The position numbers and the translations under genes were made by a program. DNA of 5,969 nucleotides, from NCBI RefSeq assembly GCF_903642095.1, contig NZ_CAHJWD020000188.1:1-5969 (forward strand), read 5' to 3'. Below are positions 1 to 4,872 of the stretch, one piece after another. Numbering within the stretch: position 1 is the stretch's first letter; each line of letters starts with the position of its first letter. This DNA is from Bathymodiolus brooksi thiotrophic gill symbiont (GTDB lineage Bacteria > Pseudomonadota > Gammaproteobacteria > PS1 > Pseudothioglobaceae). Below the pieces are notes generated by a model. That model was not told the origin of the DNA and ran no database searches. It saw only the letters and a program-made list of their open reading frames with translations.

Positions 1-1636
1 CAGCGGCAATTCGCGCTTTGTCAGTAATAGTGGAACCACCTAAAATTCGGGCAATTTCATCTACACGCTGATTGTCAGATAAGGGCATAACTGTGGTTTG
101 TGCACCCTCTTTTTCTTGTGCTTTTTGCACGCGTAAGTGTTGATGTCCAAAAGCGGCAACTTGTGCTAAATGGGTGATACAAATGATTTGATAATGTTGG
201 CTAAGTTGTTTGAGTTTTTTGCCAACGACTTCGGCGACTGCACCGCTAATACCAACATCAATTTCATCAAAAATCAAGGTTGGCGTGTATTCGTTATCGC
301 TACTAACTACTGAAATTGCTAAAGAAATACGGGAAAGTTCACCGCCTGATGCAACTTTTTTTAGGGCTTTGAAATCGCTACCCATATTGGTTTGGACTAA
401 GAAATCAACGCTTTCGTTGCCGTTATAATGCACCCCGAGTGTTTTCTTCGGCAAATCAACTTTAAATCCACTGCCCGGCATACCGAGGACTTGCATTGCT
501 TCGGTGACTAAGTTTGACAATAAGTTGGATTTTTCAAGTCTAATTTTGCTCAAAACTTTAGCCTGTTCATGATATTTTTGTGCCAAAACTTCTTTTTGTT
601 GCTGTAATCCATGTAGCGATGTCCCTGTGCCATCAATGGCATCTAGTGCGGTGGAAATGGCACCTTTCGTGGTAATTAATTCAGTGATTTGACAAGTGTG
701 TTTGCGGGCTAAATTGTGTAGTTCGCTTAAACGAGCTTCTAGTTCAGTGGTGGTTTGTTCGTCAAACGACAAGTTGCTTAAATAATTGTTTAATTCATAA
801 ATGGTTTCTTGAGTTTGCACTTGTGCACTAGAAAGCATTTGTGCAATTGGCGTGAGTTTTTCATCGGTTTCAAGTGCTTGATTGAGTGTGTGAGTTAAAT
901 TGAGTAATTGTGCATTGGCACCCGATTCTTGCTCTAGTTGAGACAATATGCTGGAAGTTTTTTCAATCAAACTGGCGGCATTGGCACTGGTTTTAAAATC
1001 ATTTTCAATGCTATCAAGTTCTTCTTGGGCAAGCACAGCGTTGTCTAATTCTTGTAATTGGTGTTGTAACAATTCTTGCTGTTGTTGCTTAAGGTCTTGG
1101 TTACTACTTAATTCGTCAATCTGGCGGCTAATCGTATTGTATTGCGTTACAATCACATTGAGTGCATCGCAGGTTGTAGAATGTTGCGCATAAGTATCCA
1201 GCAATTCACGCTGTTGTTCGGCTCGTAGTAACAATTGATGTTCATTTTGACCGTGCATATCAATCAACAACTCGCCCACACCCCGTAATACTGAAAGTGG
1301 CACATTGATGCCATTTACAAAAGCTTTTGAACGCCCATCACTGCTGATAATACGACGCAAAATACACTCACCATCTTCCTCTAATGAATGCGTTTGCAAA
1401 TAGGCTTGTATTTTTTCTTGATTGCTTACATCAAAAGCCGCACTTACTTCGGCTTTGTTTTGCCCATGACGCACAAGCGTGAAATCGCTACGGTGCCCTA
1501 ATGCTAAATTCAAGGCTTGTAATAAAATAGATTTACCCGCACCTGTTTCGCCAGTAACAGTACTCATACCTGCTTCAAAAGACAAATCCAGTTTTTCGAC
1601 AACTGCTAAATTTTTAACACTTAATTGAGACAGCAT
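1..1636 (-). CDS. recN: DNA repair protein RecN (3' end cut by window edge)
   Basis: RecN is an SMC-like ATPase that acts in the cytoplasm on DNA ends and holds DNA together during recombinational repair of double-strand breaks. Read from ATG at 1636, the frame stays open for 545 codons to the window edge. The N-terminus MLSQLSVKNLAVVEKL leads to Walker A GETGAGKS at residues 29-36. The middle is rich in Gln, Glu and Leu, typical of the long coiled coils. The ABC signature SGGELSR is at 430-436 and Walker B LIFDEIDVGISG at 454-465, followed by the switch-like region ITHLAQVAAFG. The visible C-terminus (ARILGGSTITDKARIAA) aligns with the family end, so about ten residues are missing. The start is the family start; the upstream Shine-Dalgarno match is poor, and the gene begins five bases after the nadK stop, suggesting translational coupling. 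I saw no LexA-type operator next to this gene or upstream of nadK. Identification is very secure. Confidence 0.96.
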   Translation of the reverse strand, partial: MLSQLSVKNLAVVEKLDLSFEAGMSTVTGETGAGKSILLQALNLALGHRSDFTLVRHGQNKAEVSAAFDVSNQEKIQAYLQTHSLEEDGECILRRIISSDGRSKAFVNGINVPLSVLRGVGELLIDMHGQNEHQLLLRAEQQRELLDTYAQHSTTCDALNVIVTQYNTISRQIDELSSNQDLKQQQQELLQHQLQELDNAVLAQEELDSIENDFKTSANAASLIEKTSSILSQLEQESGANAQLLNLTHTLNQALETDEKLTPIAQMLSSAQVQTQETIYELNNYLSNLSFDEQTTTELEARLSELHNLARKHTCQITELITTKGAISTALDAIDGTGTSLHGLQQQKEVLAQKYHEQAKVLSKIRLEKSNLLSNLVTEAMQVLGMPGSGFKVDLPKKTLGVHYNGNESVDFLVQTNMGSDFKALKKVASGGELSRISLAISVVSSDNEYTPTLIFDEIDVGISGAVAEVVGKKLKQLSQHYQIICITHLAQVAAFGHQHLRVQKAQEKEGAQTTVMPLSDNQRVDEIARILGGSTITDKARIAA

Positions 1637-1641
1637 TTTGA

Positions 1642-2475
1642 TTAAAGTTTATGTCCCCAATGTAATTTAGAGCGAATGATTTCAAAATAATCATAATTTT
1701 TCGGATGTAATAGTTGAATTAAATTATGGTATTGATGCAGGTGAATGCTTTGCCCTATTGAAATCGATATTGAGGTCTGCCCATCAAAACTAACAATTGC
1801 ACCATTGTCTGAATCTTTTATTTGAATCACCACTTCGCTATCACCCGGCACCAGCAGTGGACGATGACTCGTTGTATGTGGGCAAATGGACACCAAGCCA
1901 ATAGCATTTATACCGGGGTGCATAATTGGCCCGCCACTGGATAGGGCATACGCAGTTGAGCCTGTTGGCGTGGTAACAATCAATCCATCTGCCCGTTGAT
2001 TATTGACAAACTTGCCGTTAATTAATAAATCAAACTCAATCATTTTTAAGGTTTCCGCCCTATGCACAACCACATCGTTCAACGCCAAAAAATGCCCTAA
2101 TATCTTACCATCTTGTTTAATTTCACATGATAATAAATGGCGTTCTTCTTGGGTAAAGTCGCCATTTAATATCTCAGTAACAATGTCCGCCATATTGGTG
2201 GCAGGCACATCTGCTAAAAATCCAAGACGACCTAAATTGATACCCAGTATAGGTATTTTATTATCAACAAAAGTGCGTGCAGTGTTTAGTAGTGAGCCAT
2301 CGCCACCCACCACAATAATCAAATCTGCCTGTGCAGCAATTTGTTTATCGCCTTGCACCACATCTATGCCTTTTCCTTTGAGCAAAGTGCCGAGTTCTTT
2401 GGCTTTATCATTGCTGTGAGGGTCATTAGGTTTAGTAATTATGCCAATTGTGTAAAACATATTTGATTTTTTCAT
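1642..2475 (-). CDS. nadK: NAD kinase (ATP-NAD kinase)
   Basis: This cytoplasmic enzyme phosphorylates NAD+ to NADP+ and so sets the NADP(H) pool. The 277-residue product is close to the usual bacterial length (about 290 in E. coli). The nucleotide-binding GGDGS motif is at residues 57-61, after a Rossmann-like strand DLIIVV. NINLGRLGFL-type sequence is at 78-87, and the N-D pair of the substrate pocket is at 133-134 (usually N-E). The family signature DGLIVTTPTGSTAY is at 163-176, followed by SSGGP, with HPKNYDYF and SKLHWG near the end. The ATG at 2475 is preferred over the internal Met6 because AAGG lies six bases upstream (2482-2485). It is the first gene of a probable nadK-recN operon, diverging from grpE, as in many Gammaproteobacteria. 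The Asp in place of Glu at 134 is conservative. No frameshift or other damage is visible. Confidence 0.97.
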   Translation of the reverse strand: MKKSNMFYTIGIITKPNDPHSNDKAKELGTLLKGKGIDVVQGDKQIAAQADLIIVVGGDGSLLNTARTFVDNKIPILGINLGRLGFLADVPATNMADIVTEILNGDFTQEERHLLSCEIKQDGKILGHFLALNDVVVHRAETLKMIEFDLLINGKFVNNQRADGLIVTTPTGSTAYALSSGGPIMHPGINAIGLVSICPHTTSHRPLLVPGDSEVVIQIKDSDNGAIVSFDGQTSISISIGQSIHLHQYHNLIQLLHPKNYDYFEIIRSKLHWGHKL

Positions 2476-2492
2476 AATAGACCTTATATAAT
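2463..2492 (+). promoter_or_regulatory. Candidate sigma-70 promoter for grpE
   Basis: TTGATT (2463-2468) and a perfect TATAAT (2487-2492) are separated by 18 bases, predicting transcription from about 2499 and a leader near 25 bases. The -35 lies inside the first codons of nadK on the other strand, so the two divergent promoters interlock. I found neither a heat-shock sigma-32 type pair (CTTGAA / CCCCAT) nor a CIRCE inverted repeat here. Confidence 0.6.
2482..2485 (-). promoter_or_regulatory. Ribosome binding site of nadK
   Basis: AAGG on the minus strand sits six bases before the ATG at 2475. It decides the start in favour of Met1 over Met6. Confidence 0.6.
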
Positions 2493-2500
2493 GAGCGAAA

Positions 2501-2530
2501 TATACACGAATTGAGTATTAAAAATGACAA
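2501..2530 (-). promoter_or_regulatory. Candidate sigma-70 promoter for nadK-recN
   Basis: On the minus strand TTGTCA (2530-2525, one mismatch to TTGACA) is separated by 18 bases from TGTATA (2506-2501). A start near 2494 would leave a leader of roughly 20 bases. The -35 element overlaps the first codons of grpE. The -10 is only a moderate match, so this is tentative. Confidence 0.35.
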
Positions 2531-3117
2531 AAAAGAAAACACAAGACAAAAAACCAGTAGATGCTTCTGTAGAAGAAGAGAAAAAAACAGAGGATCCAGT
2601 TGAGGCAGTTGATATTGAAGCAGCCATTAAAAACGCTTCAAGAATACCAGCAAGCGATGATTTAGAATCACAGTTAGAAGAGGCACAACAATCTGCCAAA
2701 GATAATTGGGATAAAGCCTTACGCACTCAGGCAGAAATGGAAAACCTAAAACGCCGTAATGCTAAAGATTTAGAAAACGCACATAAGTTTGCACTTGACG
2801 GCTTTGTTAAGGCATTACTTGAAGTTAAAGATTCTTTGACTATGGGGCTAAAAACTGCTAATGAAGAAACTGCTACGATTGAAAGTATTCTTGAAGGTCT
2901 AGAAATGACCGACAAAGTTTTTCTTGCTACTTTTAAAAAATTTGGCGTTGAAACGCTTAACCCAACAGGAGAAGTTTTTAATCCAGAATTTCATGAAGCC
3001 GTTACTATGGTGCCAATGCCTGACAAAGAATCTAACTCTGTTTTAGAAGTTGTGCAAATCGGCTTTACTCTAAACGGTCGTTTAGTTCGTCCAGCGATGG
3101 TGGTTGTGGTTCAGTGA
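2524..3117 (+). CDS. grpE: Nucleotide exchange factor GrpE
   Basis: GrpE is the cytoplasmic co-chaperone that releases ADP from DnaK (Hsp70) and also acts as a thermosensor of the chaperone cycle. The 197-residue length equals that of E. coli GrpE. Residues 1-40 are a charged, Lys/Glu-rich, probably disordered tail. Residues about 45-105 form the long dimerising helix, including [12 protein letters not shown] (67-78). The C-terminal beta-wing domain shows FNPEFHEAV (152-160), VLEVVQIGF (173-181) and [12 protein letters not shown] (184-195), matching the family signature. The ATG at 2524 follows the divergent gap with nadK; the ribosome site is weak (GAG about eight bases upstream). dnaK and dnaJ are not next door: the following gene is adk after 127 bases. 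Identification is secure. Confidence 0.97.
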   Translation: MTKKKTQDKKPVDASVEEEKKTEDPVEAVDIEAAIKNASRIPASDDLESQLEEAQQSAKDNWDKALRTQAEMENLKRRNAKDLENAHKFALDGFVKALLEVKDSLTMGLKTANEETATIESILEGLEMTDKVFLATFKKFGVETLNPTGEVFNPEFHEAVTMVPMPDKESNSVLEVVQIGFTLNGRLVRPAMVVVVQ

Positions 3118-3144
3118 TTTTTTAGATACGCTCTATGGTATAAT
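3115..3144 (+). promoter_or_regulatory. Candidate distal promoter upstream of adk (extended -10)
   Basis: A perfect TATAAT at 3139-3144 is preceded directly by TGG, giving an extended -10. The -35 is poor (TGATTT at 3115-3120, 18-base spacing, overlapping the grpE stop). It would give adk a leader of roughly 95 bases. Confidence 0.5.
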
Positions 3145-3175
3145 TCTCGCTCGTTTTTAGCCTAATAATATTAAC

Positions 3176-3204
3176 TTGGTATTTAACTGACAGATTGATA
3201 TAAG
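3176..3204 (+). promoter_or_regulatory. Candidate proximal promoter of adk
   Basis: TTGGTA (3176-3181) and TATAAG (3199-3204) are spaced by exactly 17 bases, predicting a start near 3211 and a leader of about 34 bases. It partly overlaps an inverted repeat, TAGCCT (3158-3163) with AGGCTA (3203-3208). Confidence 0.4.
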
Positions 3205-3230
3205 GCTATATTTTATTTACTATTTTTTTA

Positions 3231-3235
3231 AAGGA
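3231..3235 (+). promoter_or_regulatory. Ribosome binding site of adk
   Basis: AAGGA lies nine bases before the ATG at 3245 and fixes the start of adk. Confidence 0.65.
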
Positions 3236-3244
3236 AACAACATT

Positions 3245-3883
3245 ATGAAACTTATACTTCTAGGTGCACCGGGTGCTGGTAAAGGCACAGTTGCAAAATT
3301 ATTAACCAAAATTGACGGCTCAGTTCAAATCTCTACTGGCGATATTCTGCGTGGTGCAGTTGCTGCTGGCACAGAATTAGGCAAACAAGCACAGGCGGCT
3401 ATGAAGGCTGGTGATTTGGTGTCTGATGATTTAATTATGGGCATTATGGAAGAAAGACTTAAGGAAGACGATTGCAAATCTGGCTACTTATTAGACGGTT
3501 TCCCTCGCACTATTCCACAAGCAGAAGCACTAAAAGCATTGCTTGAAAAAATGGGCGAAAAATTAGATGCTGCAGTTGAAATTGATGTGCCTAGAGATGT
3601 TATTCTTGACCGTTTGACCACACGCCGCACCTGTTCTGGCTGTGGTGCGATTTATAATGTAAAGTCAAATCCAACCAAAGTTGACGGTGTATGTGATAAG
3701 TGTGGCGAACCAGTGGTTCAACGCGACGATGAAACCGAAGAAGCCATTAGCAACCGCCTCAATGTTTATAGCGATCAAACTGCCCCTTTGGTTGGTTTCT
3801 ATAAAGAAGAAGGCTTGTTACTTAGCGTTGATGCCACTTCATCTGAAGCAGTAATCAATGCTATTCAAGAAAAAATTGGTTAA
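3245..3883 (+). CDS. adk: Adenylate kinase, zinc-lid type
   Basis: Adenylate kinase catalyses ATP + AMP = 2 ADP in the cytoplasm and balances the adenylate pool. The 212-residue product is of the long (LID-containing) form. It has the P-loop GAPGAGKGT at 7-15, the AMP-binding STGD at 30-33 and DGFPRT at 84-89, and the LID from about 123 to 160. The LID carries two CxxC pairs, C130/C133 and C150/C153, arranged to bind structural zinc; RDDETEEAISNRL (160-172) follows. E. coli Adk lacks these cysteines and uses a hydrogen-bond network instead, so this LID is of the Gram-positive/Paracoccus style. The start is supported by AAGGA nine bases upstream. The gene seems to be a single unit: two promoter candidates precede it and a strong terminator begins 24 bases after its stop. 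Identification is secure. Confidence 0.97.
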   Translation: MKLILLGAPGAGKGTVAKLLTKIDGSVQISTGDILRGAVAAGTELGKQAQAAMKAGDLVSDDLIMGIMEERLKEDDCKSGYLLDGFPRTIPQAEALKALLEKMGEKLDAAVEIDVPRDVILDRLTTRRTCSGCGAIYNVKSNPTKVDGVCDKCGEPVVQRDDETEEAISNRLNVYSDQTAPLVGFYKEEGLLLSVDATSSEAVINAIQEKIG

Positions 3884-3906
3884 TTAAGCAATTTATCAAA
3901 AAAGCC

Positions 3907-3940
3907 AAAAACCCCGAGCATAGTGTTTGGGGTTTTTTTT
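3907..3940 (+). terminator. Intrinsic terminator of adk
   Basis: CCCCGAGCA (3912-3920) pairs with TGTTTGGGG (3924-3932) over nine pairs, including two G-U pairs, around the loop TAG. It is flanked by five A (3907-3911) and followed by eight T (3933-3940). It lies 24 bases after the adk stop. Confidence 0.9.
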
Positions 3941-3980
3941 GCAATGAACATTATATTATAACTTGAGATATTTGCATTAA

Positions 3981-3986
3981 AGGAGG
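3981..3986 (+). promoter_or_regulatory. Strong ribosome binding site deciding a TTG start
   Basis: AGGAGG, within AAAGGAGGG, lies eight bases before TTG at 3995. This is the best Shine-Dalgarno sequence in the window and argues for the TTG over the first internal ATG at 4043, which would also cut into the first conserved helix. Confidence 0.8.
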
Positions 3987-3994
3987 GTCGCACT

Positions 3995-4534
3995 TTGCCT
4001 ACAATAAATCAATTTTCCTTATTAGCTAAATATAATCAACTGATGAATCAGAGACAATACAAAGCCACTGCTAGCCTATCTATGTCTGAACTTTGTGAAG
4101 ATAAAGGGGCTTTTTTTAAATCTGTGTTTGGCACACTTAACCATATAATGGTTGGTGATATTATTTGGCTAAAAAGATTTTTTGAGCACTCAAACCTCGA
4201 GGTGTTGCCTTATATTTTACAACGAGAAGCACCAAAGTCATTAAACACAGTATTGTTTACTGATTTTGAAGAATTGAAAAAAGAACGAGAAACAATTGAC
4301 GAAATTATCATTAGTTGGATAAAATCGTTAACCGACTGTGATTTAAATAAGTGTATTACATACACGAGTATAGATGGAAAGTCATTTACTAAACCACTTG
4401 CTGGTTTGATTCACCACTTATTTTTACACCAAGTTCACCATAGAGGGCAAGTAACAACCTTGCTTGCCCAATATGGTGTGGATTTTGGCGAAACTGATCT
4501 TATTGAAATTATCAATGTATGTAAAGCACAATAA
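3995..4534 (+). CDS. DinB family protein (putative metal-dependent four-helix-bundle protein)
   Basis: This 179-residue protein has the pattern of the DinB/YfiT-like superfamily, four-helix bundles with a three-histidine divalent metal site. Members include thiol transferases and damage-inducible proteins of unknown role; it is unrelated to the E. coli polymerase also called DinB. An N-terminal helix LLAKYNQLMNQR (9-20) resembles the family's YNxWAN start. Helix 2 carries TLNHIMVGDIIWLKRF (47-62) with His50. The C-terminal motif LIHHLFLHQVHHRGQV (138-153) supplies probable ligands His145 and His149; His140, 141 and 148 are extra. There is no signal peptide or membrane segment, so it is probably cytoplasmic. 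Translation starts at TTG with a near-ideal Shine-Dalgarno sequence. It stands alone, after the adk terminator, with only AT-rich sequence and no convincing promoter before it. The substrate cannot be told from the sequence. Confidence 0.85.
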   Translation: MPTINQFSLLAKYNQLMNQRQYKATASLSMSELCEDKGAFFKSVFGTLNHIMVGDIIWLKRFFEHSNLEVLPYILQREAPKSLNTVLFTDFEELKKERETIDEIIISWIKSLTDCDLNKCITYTSIDGKSFTKPLAGLIHHLFLHQVHHRGQVTTLLAQYGVDFGETDLIEIINVCKAQ

Positions 4535-4671
4535 ATCTATTGAAATATATTTGGGGGGTCTTTTCTCTGAGTAAGTCTTGCTTGATTTGGAGGTTTGCTC
4601 TCTTCCTTTTACCACCTATTTTTACAAGTAGGCAAGGCCTTTTCCTTCCTAGTATTTAAATTCTGGCTTTA

Positions 4672-4692
4672 GAAGGGGCTACAAGCCCTTTC
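4672..4692. repeat. 9-bp inverted repeat (hairpin)
   Basis: GAAGGGGCT (4672-4680) pairs with AGCCCTTTC (4684-4692) around the loop ACA, with one G-U pair. No T-run of terminator quality follows on the plus strand; on the minus strand the following bases are not T-rich either. Its role is unknown. Confidence 0.6.
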
Positions 4693-4820
4693 CTATTTTG
4701 CACTTTTGCCTTAGTTCTCCTTGCTTTTGGTTGACCTTAAGTTACTCTTCTTTCCAAGCTGTGCGTGAGAATGTATATTTGGGTTTGAAGATAAGTATAA
4801 AACAAACAAACCTTGCTCAA

Positions 4821-4850
4821 AAAAAAGCCCCGTTTTCACGGGGCTTTTTT
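4821..4850. terminator. Symmetric, probably bidirectional intrinsic terminator
   Basis: GCCCCG (4827-4832) pairs with CGGGGC (4839-4844) around a six-base loop. The stem is flanked by an A-run on the left and six T (4845-4850) on the right, so both strands read as a GC stem followed by a U-run. On the minus strand it lies 23 bases after the stop of the surface-protein gene. On the plus strand it is the first good stop for transcripts from the DinB-family gene. Confidence 0.88.
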
Positions 4851-4872
4851 CTTTGTTTGTCTTATCTACTTA

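Larger units (their letters stand above)
4535..4872. other. 338-bp gap with no credible gene
   Basis: This gap between the convergent dinB-family and surface-protein genes is visibly T/C-rich on the plus strand. It contains a run of six G (4553-4558), the palindrome AAGGCCTT around 4634-4641, a 9-bp hairpin (4672-4692) and, at its right end, an intrinsic terminator. Short open frames on both strands give no recognisable family, lack ribosome sites and are interrupted. It could be a decayed gene or mobile-element remnant, or it could carry an untranslated RNA ending at the terminator. Neither is shown. Confidence 0.6.

Noticed and set aside
210..428. 72-residue open frame on the plus strand inside recN
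   Set aside because: It overlaps antisense the Walker B and signature motifs of RecN, which are clearly the coding reading.
948..1193. Cys/Leu-rich open frame on the plus strand inside recN
   Set aside because: It is the antisense of the Gln-rich RecN coiled coil; the Cys/Ser/Leu bias is the complement of CAA/CAG/GAA codons.
2003..2419. 138-residue open frame on the plus strand inside nadK
   Set aside because: It is antisense to a fully conserved NAD kinase and shows no family resemblance.
2440..2523. CIRCE or sigma-32 element before grpE
   Set aside because: No TTAGCACTC/GAGTGCTAA repeat and no CTTGAA with CCCCAT at suitable spacing were found by eye.
2484..2915. Two minus-strand open frames inside grpE
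   Set aside because: Both are shadows of the conserved GrpE frame without ribosome sites or known domains.
4424..4615. 63-residue minus-strand open frame overlapping the DinB-family gene end
   Set aside because: It is mostly antisense to the conserved histidine motif region and has no supporting signals.
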